The translations under genes and the position numbers were made by a program. This document shows positions 9,981-21,908 of a DNA stretch of 64,000 nt, one piece after another. This DNA comes from Leptodactylus fallax (lineage: Eukaryota; Chordata; Amphibia; Anura; Leptodactylidae): assembly GCA_947044405.1 (NCBI GenBank), contig CAMRHE010000017.1:11309001-11373000 (forward strand). The letters run 5' to 3'. How positions within the stretch are numbered: position 1 is the stretch's first letter; every line of letters starts with the position of its first letter. Below the pieces are notes generated by a model. It worked only from the letters and a program-made list of their open reading frames with translations. It was not told the origin of the DNA and ran no database searches.

Positions 9981-12234
9981 TAAATGCACCATCTATGATA
10001 TGGTCTTTTCATGCAGAGCTCCAAATTTCAGGCAAAGAGATTTGTTTGAAAAATATAATATTTCCACTACCTGCAGCCACCACTAGAGGGAGCTCAGGAG
10101 CTTATTCCACTCCATTATAGAGTTCAATATATAAACAGTATGCAGGAAGCTCCTAAGCTCCCTCCAATGGAGGCAGACAGAATGGATTTGGAGATCTATT
10201 TTGGAAAAGCAAAACTGTGACTGCTGTAAAGATGAATTTAGAAATGTAACCTCTTAATAACCAGGTTTGTTTGGGCCTAATGGCCAAGTTTTTTTGGATT
10301 TGCCTCTTTTTATTTTCTTATAGACGTGCCTAAATGAGGCCTTGTTTTATGCTGGTGAAACTGTAATTTCCGCACTGTTTGGGGTAGCTATAAATATAAG
10401 TGTCATTTATATAATTTTTTGTGATGTGAAATATAAAAAAAAATATTTTCGTCATTTTATTTAAAAATAAAAGCCTTAGTATTTGGGGTATAAAGTGAAT
10501 CTATCACCAGGTTTGTGGCCTTTACATGAGCAATACGTTCTTATTCTGCTGTGATTCAGGGCCCCAAACCTGGTGACCCCAGTTCCATCCACCGCTCCGT
10601 GCACAGTTGAAGTCAATGAGTGTACATCATGCATCAACGCCCCTGTGCAATGAAGCAAAGTGAACACTCACCGGCTTCAACTGTACACGTTAAGTTCCCT
10701 TTAAGTAACTTAGTGACCAATATTATCATGGGTAATATAGACATGGATCGTATACAATGAATCATTCCCCAAATGGCCAAATTATTTCTAGTTAATTCTA
10801 TCCATCTGACCATTGATCCATAGTCTTGGAAAGGAATCGGTTCCTTACTGTGACTATGGCCTACAGAAAAGCCCACGACTCCAAAAATACAATGCCTTGC
10901 CAGAAAACACTTGATCCCGAAGATGCCTGGAGAGAAAGATTAGAGAATTTCACATAAGTGAAGTGAGATGATAGGAATGCTTTATGGTTCCAGATGTTGA
11001 AGTAAATTAGAGGAACATCTGAAGGTAATGTAGAGGAGTAATGGCCGATTCACTCCCCGAGATATTCCAACAAAGACATTCATTCTCATCACATCTGAAG
11101 ACTCTCTTGTGATCCTTGGCCATTCCTAAGCTCACGTTTATTGTTATATCATCATCATATTACCATTATCTGAGATGTACAGAATACCACTAACTTATAC
11201 AAGCCTGACGGGAATTTTCCGTTCTTGAGCAATTCCACTCATTTTTGAAATTCAATGTCAGGGCCAAAGTGAACTTTATTTCCTTACTTCTAGTATAGAC
11301 AGCTTATTCAATGATGTCCAGTTTTAGTAGTTCAAGAGGGTCCTGAGTGGCTTTTTTGAAAGTAAAAATATCACAATTAGAATTTTTGAGATAACATGTT
11401 GATTCTGGGATTTAATCCAATTACCATATTTGGAGTTGGGAAGGAATTTTTTGCACTGATCATCACTGGCATCAGCTTTGTCGGTTTTTTTTTCCTTCGT
11501 TTGGATCAACTTGGTAGATTTATATCTTGGATTTGTTGGATTTGTGTCTTTACCCAACCTTATCAACTATGGAACTGCGTTACCAACAAACATCATGGTC
11601 AAATGGTTTACAAAGTGAAGGGCACCATTTATAATATACTGTCCTTCCACCACCATGCAGTCAAGGTAAATGGAAATCTTCCTGGCTAGGTTTAAGACCT
11701 AAAAATGTGAACAAATCCTCATAGTCCATTAGAGGCCATAGCCAAGGTATAAAAAGTGTTAGCTGTTTTGGGTAGAATAATGCCCAAGAGGGGTGGTCAC
11801 TGTCTTTTCACCATCATGAAGTAAAGGCAACTGTAAGTCCCCCTATCATTTTTTAAAATTATTAGGAATTTTCAATTTTTTTTAACGAATGTATGAATGG
11901 AGTAGCACTCAGCTATCCTCGATAGTCCCAAATGTGGTGATGCACATACTCAGCCACCACTCTTTGCATATGATGACACAAGAAACCCCATTCTTGAGAT
12001 CATTGGGGGTCCCAGCTTTCGTACCCTTAACAAAAAGACACTTATAACTAATCCTAAGATTCTCGGCCCTGTTGCAGACTCTTTAACAGGGCTATTACCC
12101 TAGCATTTCTAACACTAATGTCTTCCTATGTGGCCAAGGGGCTTTTGGGTTCCATTAGGCACCAGGACTGGGTATGACTGTCATCTCTAAAACTCTTAAA
12201 GCTAAACCCCTGTGTTTAAGGGAACACATACCCT
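9981..12234. other. mostly unassigned; old repeat fragments
   Basis: A palindromic patch at about 10058-10185 pairs AGGGAGCTCAGGAGCTT with AAGCTCCTAAGCTCCCT. Around 10260-10480 the T-rich text resembles an old dispersed repeat. I see no gene. Confidence 0.4.
10080..10093 (+). promoter_or_regulatory. CTCF-like motif
   Basis: CCACTAGAGGGAGC matches 13 of 14 positions of the core consensus CCASYAGRKGGCRS. The related string recurs at 36574 and 40035. Binding is not shown by sequence alone. Confidence 0.3.
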
Positions 12235-12496
12235 TTAAAGTAGTTGTCTTATCAGTATGCAACCCCGCTGACAGCTGATTTTTTTTTCAGCCTCTACAGC
12301 CGCCATTGCAGGAAAAATCTAGGATTACATGGTAGCCACACAAGGACAGCTTCAGTCCACCAGAACAAGAGCCACTTTTATAGCAAAGCTCTCCATTCTG
12401 GCTTATAGAAGCAGGGCTCAATCCATGAACCCCCCTCTATGATGTCCCTAATAGGACACATGGATAGGGGTTGTGTTCATGAGACAACCCCTTTAA
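12235..12496. mobile_element. TTAA-flanked MITE, about 260 bp
   Basis: The left end TTAAAGTAGTTGTCTTATCA and the right end TGAGACAACCCCTTTAA are imperfect inverted repeats. TTAA lies at 12235-12238 and 12493-12496. No coding capacity. Confidence 0.65.
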
Positions 12497-13073
12497 AAAC
12501 ACTTTGAGACAAAATTATAGACTAATTCTCATAGTTGATCAGTCAAGCAATTTATTAAAAACAGAGATGATGAGACTTATTGTTTTTACATTAGTTTTGA
12601 GTTATGGAAAACAGAAGATTTACATAAAATTTATGAGTTCACATTTATTATAGTATTGGCAATCCGTGTACTATATGGACATTCCTTAATTATATAAAGC
12701 AAAATCAATGGCAGCGGAAAGGAAGATGAATCTTGTTTGGGAGTCTGAGATACGGCCGGGGGAAAATATAATTATTGACCGCTTATATGACTTACATCAC
12801 GCCGCCGACAATATTGTAAATTTAATACAGTGACATGTCTTATGTTCAAGGATTATAGACGACTTATACTATTTCACAGTGCGGAGTCAGTACTGAATAG
12901 GACAGGTCTTCCGTATGTCAGTCCATCTTCATGGCCTAGGATAGTTTCCCTGCATTGCCGTACATACAGTCTAAATTTCGAAAGGGAATCTGTCACATTG
13001 AAAATGTTGTCCATTCGGCAGGCAGTAGGTTTTAGCGTATGGATGTCACACAATGTAGTAACTCCTATATATA

Positions 13074-13120
13074 CTGTATATATATATATATATATATACA
13101 GTATATACTGTATATATATA
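13074..13120. repeat. (AT)n microsatellite with a palindromic core
   Basis: Alternating TA with a symmetric TACAGTATATACTGTA interruption. It produces spurious open frames rich in Tyr and Ile on both strands. Confidence 0.9.
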
Positions 13121-13270
13121 TTTGTAGTGATTGCATGTGTGTATGTACTATATGTGCACATGTATGTACTTGTAGAGGGGAGAAAGTCAACTTCTCCAGT
13201 TGGCAACCATAGGCCACAGTAAGGAAATGAAGCCTCAGACAATAGAAAGTTCCGCTATTGATGGTCGTAT

Positions 13271-13345
13271 CTAGAGATGGGTGAACCTTATGAGATTCAT
13301 TTAGGTTTGGCACAAACCAGAAATGCTATTATTATACTCTGGGAT
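13271..13345 (+). mobile_element. truncated GATGGGCGAACC element
   Basis: It starts CTAGAGATGGGTGAACC and runs into ATTATTATACTCTGGGATC, the left half-arm of the recurrent hairpin, where similarity stops. This is a 5' fragment only. Confidence 0.6.
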
Positions 13346-14250
13346 CAAAAAATTGCTGAATTTTAGAAGTTTTCTCTAACCAGATTTTCTGTGCAGAATA
13401 TTATAGTGTTTTGTGGGTGGCGAACCCCACTCAAGCTTAGTTGCACCCATTACTTTTGGAAAATTTGTGTCAGATCTGGTTCTAATTGAATCAGTTCACG
13501 AAACCCTAGTCCTATCCATGGGCAACTTATCCAGAAAAAGGACCGTCACCACTCAGGCTAGGCTCATTTTTCATGCGGAGAGGGGAAGGGAATCCTTGAA
13601 CATAGTGCAAGCACTGGTGTGAACCCAGTTTAAGATGGTTTGAGAAAATCTTTAAAATTCTGCAATTTTTTAAATTATTTATATTGGCAAAATTGTTTAA
13701 TCTATAATTGTCTACAAATATAAAACTGGTTTTGTTGGTGGGAAACCCTTTTGAGCGAAAAGTTTTCTCACTTCATGAAGAAGACTTCGCTATAGTCAAA
13801 GTTCATAGTTTACTAGTCAGATAATTTTTGCAGATTTTATTCTTGCTTACCTTACAAAATATCAGTTTGCTTTATCGCACCATACTGGCTTCATAAAACC
13901 CAGTTAGGCTGTTTTTATAATACAGACATTGCACATCTGATAATGCAATTTATAGGATTGGCTTCATCCTGTGTGGTCCTCATAGTGAGACCTCAAATGA
14001 TGTGATTTACAACTTAAAGACGTGCGTATCAATTTGTGTCTGGTGTATGATTCATAAAGAATTGGAAAGAATTTTTACACAGCTTCAGCCCCCTCATATC
14101 AAAGCCTTCATACAGTATCTGTTTCATTGCAGTGTGCAGGAATTGATAGTTATAGATATATATATAGGACTTCATTGGACGAATAGGGGTTTTACAATCA
14201 TTAGGACCATTGTCATGTGATCACACATTTGTGAGCCTTAATATGTTTAA

Positions 14251-14843
14251 GGCAGGGTTCACACTACCGTTGGGTCCTTTATGAAGGTGTCCGTTAAAAA
14301 AAAAAAAAAACGGACTCCTATCATAAGGGACACTAACTGATGTTAATGTGTCCGTTTTTTTTAACTGATCCAATTAATGGTTCAGTTAAAAAAACGGACA
14401 CATTAGCATCAGTTAGTGTCCTTTTTTTAACACTGTCCGGTTTTTTTTGTTGGTTTGTTTCTCCTTTCTACGCATGCGTAGGAAAAAAAAACGAACATAA
14501 AATAACAGACAGTAACTGATAGCTATCAGTTACTGTCCGTTATAAGTCCGTTACCCATAGACTTCAATGTTAAAAAAATAACGGACACTTGCTGTCCGTC
14601 AAGAATCCGTTTTTTTCAAATGGACAAAAAGTCCTGCATGTAGGATTTTTTGTCCGTGAAAAAAAACGGACTTCTGATGGATTTGGAGTAAACGGACACA
14701 AATGGACACTAGCGGACACAATATAAAAACCCATTGAAATGAATGGAAATTTTAACGGATTTCTGACGGTTCAGCTAGTGTCCGATGCTAAAATCTTGTA
14801 ACGGACAATAGCAACGGACTCTACTACTACTGTGAACGCCCCC
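14251..14843. mobile_element. Harbinger-like MITE, 593 bp, TAA target
   Basis: The left end GGCAGGGTTCACACTACCG and the right end CAGTGTGAACGCCCCC-type inverse (ACTGTGAACGCCCCC) are inverted repeats. TAA flanks both sides (14248-14250 and 14844-14846), matching the TWA targets of PIF/Harbinger transposons. The interior is built almost entirely from GTCCGTT/AACGGAC repeats in both orientations, so it can fold extensively. There is no transposase. Confidence 0.75.
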
Positions 14844-14846
14844 TAA

Positions 14847-17463
14847 TTGTTACATTAATATCCTGTCTAGATCTAGAAAATCCTATGGGAAGACATATGC
14901 AAATGAGTTCTCCTTGCTCTAAAAAGGAAAATAGCCTTAAGCGCCACCTATTGGAAGTTAGCACCCTGTATGTCAATGTCCAAGTTTTAAAGAAGACTTG
15001 TAACATGAGATTCCTTTCAATAGGGGATGCTGGAGACAGTTTTCCTATTTCCATCAAGGAGAATTAATTTCAATAACTTTTCCCAAAATTGATAGGGACC
15101 ATGCATGGTCATGAAGTCTCCTTAATCTGATAAGGTGATCACCACAAGGACATAGCACCCCTCCTCAGTCCTGACTTACATTACTTAACTAGTTACCCAG
15201 CACCTTGCTGTGAACCAACAAAGATCAATAACCCAAAAAAGGGGTCACCCCATTGCAGGGAGGTAACAGAAAGCTGGTGATGGGGAACAGAGAACCACAC
15301 TAGGATCTGAGCACCCTTGGGATCGATGTCATGAGGCCGGAGGCAGGACGGTGACTCCTGGGGTGCCTTAACTCACTGGGGGTTGGGAAACCCACTGAGT
15401 GAGGCACGCTGCACATGCACATTCTACACTTTCAGAGCACTCGCTCTCCTGCCTGGTCCCCACTGGCAAGGGAAATTTTTATAGATCCGGTGGGTAGATC
15501 GGGCCTTGTACGGGCACTTATTTATTATTTTTTATGTTTGTCACTGTTGTACTGTCACCGTTTATCACGGTGTGAGAGTGGATGAAGGCAGGCGGAAGCC
15601 CTTTTGGGTCCCTTCCAACATCTAGGGGAAGGAGTTGTGTGGCTCTTAGGCTCCCTCCTTCCCTTCCCCCCAGTCCACCTCTGATTCTGTGGAGGTGGAC
15701 ATTGTTGCAGGCTCTGGAAGTACTGGTTGGGGTGAGAGCCCATGAGGAAAACCAGAGCAGGTAGCCTCCCTACTCTGGCAGGAGGCAGTTATAGCCCCTG
15801 CTTCTTGGTGACTTTGGGTCCAGAGGTTTGGGGAAGTCGGGAGTCCATTCTATTTTGAAATGGGCTTTGCGATAGACACATCCTATCACGTTTTATTTTA
15901 GTGGCATTCCCACTTTTTTGCGTGCACTGGGTGTAATGCTAGCACAGCACCTACTAGCACCTTCAAAAACATGGGTCAAGAACCCAAAAAAGGATTCTTG
16001 AAAAAAAATCGGCAGATGGTTGACTTTTTGAAGAGGTCTTCTGGTTTGGCTTATATCCTTAAGTCATGTTATAAGGCTTCTCTTATGAACATTGACTTAT
16101 AAGGAGTTACTATCCAGTAGGTTGTGGCATTGGTGAGGGTCCCAAGTGTCAAACCCCATCAATCTGATATGGATAGGCCATCAATATCATTTGCTCAGAA
16201 GACCCCCTTAACCTCTTCAAAAAATTCCTAGGGGAGCATGCCTGGTCTTTAGTTCTATCTACATTGATATGGCAGCTTCCAAAAAAATCCTATATGACCC
16301 AAACAGCCAGTCTGATAGAGGCGTACATAAGTACGAGGAGGCTTTTTGACATGAAAATAAAATAACAGTTCTGGTTTGGACTCAACATGTTTGGACCAAA
16401 ACGGAACTGCCGGATGAACCTCGCGAATATTCATTGGACGAATCTCGCAAGGTTAGGGAGGGACAAAATAGAGCTTATTACTAAGTCTGGGGCAAAGAGT
16501 CCTAAAAACTTGTTCCATACAATTTACTTGCCCATGATACATTTTATCTACGTTGATACATTGTAGCAAACTGTTGGCACTGGACGAAGTTTGTTCAGGC
16601 TTTGGATGTACACAAAAAAATTCTACCCACTAACTGCAGAGACATTATATGATAACTAAAAATGATGAACCCCAAGTGTAGAAACCCTTACCTCACATAC
16701 AGGGATGGTGACAGCACAGATTATTAGGGGAAGCAGAACCGTTCCCGTGGCAATGACAGATGCCCCCTTAAAATGTTTTCCAGGACAGAATTTAGATCCA
16801 TGTTCCGGCAACAGTCACAATAAAACAGGGCATAAAATAAAAACCCAAGACACGCTCACAATTTGTTTCGCCATAAACTACACTCATTTGGGCGCCCCAT
16901 CAACACACTAGAATTACTCCGAGAACAAATTTATTTTAATGGCCGTTTTCAGCGACACTAAAATTTCTCTCCTAGTCAGCATGACTTTTGCCCTGAAAAA
17001 ATGGCCCGAATACTGAAATAAAATTAAGCAGAAAGTCGCCTTTCTCTCATAAACAACACTCCTTGTCAGAACGTGCGGTCGAGAAAGTTACTGACAGCAG
17101 AAATGGATGTGATTTCTCAGTGGCTTGTGTCACCTGCTAAAATTGGGGAGGTTTTGTCACTAGGTGTTACTTAAAGGGAATGTACACTTTTGAATAAAAA
17201 TCTACAGTTTTGCGTCTACAGTTCCTGCACATGCAGAGCTATGTGTTTCTATGGTAACAGACTACAAACAAACCCTGTGTAGTCTGATGTTGCAATCATG
17301 TGCTGCTTCACCCTATACACATGCACACTTGGCTAGCACTTATACAAGCACTTGTATGTAATGTAGTAGAAAAAAACATAGGATCAGTTTTATGTGAAAC
17401 ATTAACATTATATATAAAACCTGTCTAATTGCATTTGCACAAAAAAAAATTCTAAAATGTATT
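14847..17463. other. mostly unassigned; possible unique sequence at 16920-17160
   Basis: From 16020 to 16215 there is an eroded TTAA-type MITE. 16920-17160 shows no repeat character and could be single-copy. No exon with splice signals and a known domain was found. Confidence 0.35.
14941..14954 (-). promoter_or_regulatory. CTCF-like motif
   Basis: On the minus strand CCAATAGGTGGCGC matches 13 of 14 positions of CCASYAGRKGGCRS. Motif match only. Confidence 0.28.
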
Positions 17464-18319
17464 TTAAAGGGGTTCTCTGGGTTGAAAAACATGTTTTCTT
17501 CAGCTGTCTCTCTTTGTCTCTTTTTCCATGTCATTATCTATACTTAAAAAAACATACTAAATCCTGCAATTTTCACTCTGACAACCAAGCTAATATTAGA
17601 CTTAAAGGGGTTATACAGTTTATAACATTGATGGAGTATCCTAGGGATAGGTCATCAATATTAGATCTGTGAGGGTCCGAGCTGCTCACTCGCCGTACAA
17701 ACTGTAGGGCAAGTGTAGGTACTGCAGCACTGTCCCATTGAAATCTATGTACCTACAGTACGTACGCTACAGTTTGTATGGCAAGTGAGCAGCACAGCTC
17801 ACGGTTTGTAAACAATACCGCAAACCGCCCTGTTTTGGTACCGGTGACCTGCAGGGGTCCCGGGTGTTGGAGCCCCATGGATCTAATATCGATGGATAAA
17901 CCAGATAACCCCTTTTAAACTGGACAATTCTGTAGGCATTTTCTTTGTAGCAGTCCCCTCATTTACTTCACAGACAATATTACAATAGAAGATAACACCT
18001 CTATAGATAACACCACCGACCCATCATTACATCACTACTGACAATAGATGATGTCATAGCTTATTTCCTCCCTCTCTACACAGAACATATCTAGAAAACT
18101 CTCCCATAGACCTCAATAAGTCAGCTCCAGTCTATGACAGGTCACTACATGCTGTTAACTGTGCAGAGGAGAAGATCAGGCACGATGGCCGTCCCCCGAT
18201 CATGTACAGAAAATTGAATTAAAAAAAATCAATCAGAAAATAAAAACGGATTTAAAAAAGTGACAGATTTCACTATCTGGTTCTGATAAATAGAAAAAAT
18301 GATGACACGTTCCCTTTAA
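17464..18319. mobile_element. TTAA-flanked element, about 0.86 kb, with nested MITE
   Basis: The left end is TTAAAGGGGTTCTCTGGG and the right end GACACGTTCCCTTTAA, with TTAA at 17464-17467 and 18316-18319. The interior resembles 40760-41265 (CCTGCAATTTTCA.TCTG, GATAACA.CTC.ATAGATAA, CAATAGATGATG, CATGTACAGAAAAT). That copy lacks the MITE nested here at 17602-17918. Confidence 0.68.
17602..17918. mobile_element. nested TTAA MITE, AAGGGGTTATACAG family
   Basis: The left end is TTAAAGGGGTTATACAG and the right end CAGATAACCCCTTTTAA. Subterminal ATCAATATTAGATC and GATCTAATATCGAT are inverted. TTAA lies at both ends. A CTGTAGGTAC/GTACCTACAG palindrome lies near the centre. Confidence 0.75.
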
Positions 18320-19309
18320 CTGTGGGAACTGTGTAATTCTTTAGTTTTGCCCTGTGGTGGCGCTGCAGTAAAACTGAACACCTGTTGCTGAGTTCTTGAT
18401 TGTAGCTGATTGATGATGATCTAAACTATCTTATGATCAGCTTATCTTTGGGGATCTTTCTAATAAAAAGGAACAGCCCCTTTAAGGTTCTAAAAGTGCC
18501 CATATAAGCAATGTTTAGGGGAGTAATTCTATTTTAAGCCAATATAGCAGTTTCTGTGGTGTATCCTTGTGCGGTGGCTTTTACATGCCTACAATCCAAT
18601 CTTGGAATCGAATAAAGAGATAGATCAATTTCTGAGGTCAAAGAACTAGAAGCCGCTTTGTACCCCGAGAGATATGACTGGAATCACAGCAGAATAACAA
18701 TGGCGGTTCACGATTTGATGCAGCGGTTTCGTCTCTCTGACCTGTTACCACTTCTCGCTGTCAGCATTATTTTAGAGATAGCACCAACATTGTTCTTCTG
18801 AGCTCTGGAAATAACTCCAGTCGGCCTGGAAGAACAATGAAGAATCTCAGATGAGCTGGGAGGAGATGTATGGCAGCAGCTCGCCTCCTCTGCAAAGAGA
18901 AATCTCAGTTATGGACACATGAATCCTGCCTACAATAGTAAAAGGCATTATCATATTTTCTATACCCCTGCAAAGATAATATTTCACAAATCAACTACCA
19001 AGGATAAATGTTAGCCAGGCTTAAGAACAAGAACACCATCACACTTTTTCTTCTATCTTCAAAGCAAACAGAAAATGGACAGAATTAGAATAAGAAAGGA
19101 CTGCGTTTTTTTGTCTCTCCAGAAATAGCGCCACTCCTCAGTGCAGGTTATGTCTGGCATTGCCTCTCAGCCCAATGCACTTCAATGCTAATAAGCTGCA
19201 ATACCAGACATAATCCATGGACAAGAGTGGTGCTGTTTCTGGAAAAACAAAAAGTACACCATTTTTGAAATCCTGGACAACCCCTTCAACGCTGCTACAC
19301 TGCCCTTTA
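18320..19309. other. unassigned; possibly single-copy
   Basis: 18540-18960 shows no repeat ends and ordinary base composition. No open frame with recognisable protein features was found. Confidence 0.35.
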
Positions 19310-19522
19310 GGCTGAGGCCCCATGGTGTAGAAATGCAGCTTTTTTTGTTGCAGATTTTGCTGAGTTTTTTTTAAGCCAAAGCTACTTGTGGATTGAGCAG
19401 AAGGTAGAAGAACTTCCTATATATTTCCTATTCCTTTTGTAGCCATTTTTAGCTTTGGCTCAAAAAACAGCAGCAAAATCTGCAACAAAATTAGCTTAGT
19501 TTGTGTAACGTGGGGCCTTGCA
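19310..19522. mobile_element. MITE of the GGCTGGGGCCCCA family, copy 4 (foldback)
   Basis: The left end GGCTGAGGCCCCATGG and the right end CGTGGGGCCTTGCA pair. GTTGCAGATTTTGCTG at 19348 is matched by CAGCAAAATCTGCAAC further right, so arms of about 80 bp can fold. TA precedes the left end. Confidence 0.65.
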
Positions 19523-19726
19523 GCATCATAGTGGACACTGTACCACTGCCTCGTTCCTGTGCTTACCATCAGGGCCCTTCCAAACACCACCACATGGCTC
19601 AGTGTAAGAGAGGACCCCTGTCCAACTGGAAGGAACTACCACCACCATTAGTTACCCCCCTCGGCTGGAGCAGTTGGTTGAGTGTCAACTACTAGTCTCA
19701 TCCTCCAGTTCCCTCCATTGGAGCTT

Positions 19727-19918
19727 TAAAGAGAACCTTTCACCAACTCCAACTGCATCCTTCAATAGCTGCTGCTCTACTGATACCAGCACGGTTGGAA
19801 TTTTTTTCTCTAGCCCCCACCGTTCCTGAGTAATCATTGTTGTTACTTTCAGCACATTCATACTCTCTACTGTCAGGTGGGCAATCCTTGGCTGGAGCAG
19901 ACAGACAGCTAGTTCATT
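19727..19918. mobile_element. left arm of the GAACCTTTCACC foldback family
   Basis: Starts AGAGAACCTTTCACCAACTC and continues through GGAATTTTTTTCTCTAGCC, as in the complete foldback at 36180-36537. The right arm is absent here. Confidence 0.6.
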
Positions 19919-19931
19919 GATTTTTTTTTTA

Positions 19932-20090
19932 ACAATTTAGGATTCCATTAGTTCTCTTATTCCTCATTTGATCCTTTGATATTACATTACAAGGACTATA
20001 TAAGATGACAATCCATTCTTTACTAGGTGGATCTATAAAAAAGATGGTTCCATTTCTAAGAAGCCTCTGACCTAATAACCATTGACACCT
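19932..20090 (-). pseudogene. exon-like block Z, unit 1 of the tandem array
   Basis: The minus strand begins after an ACTTACCAG acceptor-like string and encodes an open segment containing LLRNGTIF and IDPPSKEWIVIL, ending at a stop in the poly-A/T stretch. Units 2 (about 20630) and 3 (about 21500) encode the same IDPPSKEWIVIL segment; unit 2 has a stop just before it. I do not recognise the protein. Shared frame over three diverged copies hints at past coding, but duplication alone could explain it. Confidence 0.3.
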
Positions 20091-21743
20091 GGTAAGTTTT
20101 CTCCATCCTGTGGACAATCGTAGGAATCCATATAACAAACTCCTTTAGGATGATTCTGAACCTTCTCCACTATTTATGAGGTTTAAAAAAAAAAATCCAA
20201 AAATTGTTTAATAGCAATGTGTTCATCTATAGTAAAATCATCAGGATCCATCGATCCATCAACTGCAGATCATGGCTAAGCTCCATCATCTCTGGGTGCT
20301 TAACATGGAGGCTCTAGTTCCACCAAAATGGGAACATAAAAAGTTTGAAAATTCAACAAACAATAGGTAAATATGAAAATTTTATTATTTATTAGGTTCT
20401 ATTATGTCACCTCCTCAGTAACTATTCTCCGCACCAGCATGTACAGTAGATATGAATGACTTTAATCTTATCTTTACAATTTCAGGTTTCCTCACAAGAT
20501 GGAATACTACTCTTCATCACTCGCAGCTTCATAAGGAGATGTACAATGATTTGGCATGTTCCAAACACACACTGAAAAGAAAGCATGGAAGCTTCAGAGA
20601 TCAGATCTGGTTAATACATTATGTTTTTTTTACAATTTATAGTTCTATTAGTTCTTCCACTTCCCATTTGATCCATGATATTACATTACATGGACTATAT
20701 AAGATGACAATCCATTCCTTACTAGGCGGATCTATTTAGAAGATGGTTCCAGTTCTACAAAGCTTCTGACCTAATAACCATTAACACCCGGTAAGTACTC
20801 TTCATCATGTGGAAAACCGTAGGAGTCCATATATCAAATTCTGGATTATTCTGGATCATTCTGTACCTTTTCCACTGTCTATGAGATTTCTAAAGTATCC
20901 AAAAATTGTTTATGAGGAACATGTCCCATGGTAATGTCATTTTGATCTGTTGGCTACAGTTCATGCTCCACAGTGCATCTGCCATCATCTATGGGCTCTC
21001 ACCCATAAAATATCCCAAAAATTTTCTAACAGTAACATGTTCTTCTGTGGTGAAATCATCAGGATCCATCAACTGTGGGTCATGGCCAGTGTGTCTACCA
21101 TCATCTATGGGCTCTTAACTTGGAAGTACCAAGTTCCACCAATATGAGAAACACAAAAAAGTTCAAAAAGTCAACAACAGGTAAACATAAAATTCTATTG
21201 TTTATGAGATCCCACTATGTCATCATCTCAATGTCCATCATTCCCCTCTAGAACTTAGAGTAGATGTGAATGATTTTAATCCTGTCTTTACAATTTCAAG
21301 TTTCCTCAGAAGGTAGATCTACAACACAACATGGTGAGAACACAGCATGTGCATCAATTCCAGACGCTCTACACATGGGCTCTTACATCTGGTAATATTG
21401 CTACTTTATCATTGGCGCTTCCCATCACACCTTGGAAGATACCACTCAAAAAAGCATGGAAGTTGCACAGAACAGATCTGGTTAGTATTTTTTTTTTTAC
21501 AATTTATGATCCCATTAGTTCACCACTTCCCATTTTATCCTTTGATATTACATTACATGGACTACATAAGATGACAATCCATTCTTTACTAGGTGGATCT
21601 ATATGAAAGATGGTTCCATTTCTAAGAAGCTTCTGGCCTGGTAACCTCTGAAACCTGGTAAGTTCTCAGTATCCATGGACAGTATAAGACCTTTATAAGA
21701 AATATTTGGAGCCTATAGTACAAATTCCAACACTGAGCGTTCT

Positions 21744-21908
21744 CTACTGTGTAGGAGATTTATAAAATATCCCAAAAAATTGTTTAACAACAACATGTTC
21801 TTCTATGGTAAAATCATCAGGATCCATACACTGTAGGTTATGGTCAAGCTCCACAGTGTATCTGCCATCATCTCTGGGCTCTTGGGTGGCAGCTCCAGTT
21901 TCACCTAA
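21744..21908 (-). pseudogene. exon-like block Y, unit 3 of the tandem array
   Basis: On the minus strand a T-rich tract and CATTTAG (a good splice acceptor) precede an open segment with EPRDDGRYTVELDHN and MDPDDFTIEEH. The corresponding segment of unit 2 (about 21010-21130) keeps the frame with DDGRH and MDPDDFTTEEH. Unit 1 has lost 14 bases and its frame. No domain family is recognised. It could be an exon of a decayed tandem gene or a chance frame in a repeat. Confidence 0.35.

Larger units (their letters stand above)
12497..14247. other. mostly unassigned; contains a repeat fragment and an AT microsatellite
   Basis: No supportable gene. A short piece of the GATGGGCGAACC element lies at 13271-13345 and an (AT)n run at 13074-13120. 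The rest shows nothing I can name. Confidence 0.4.

Noticed and set aside
12830..13313. Open frames of 130 and 122 codons on opposite strands
   Set aside because: Both cross the (AT)n microsatellite and owe their Tyr/Ile-rich stretches to it.
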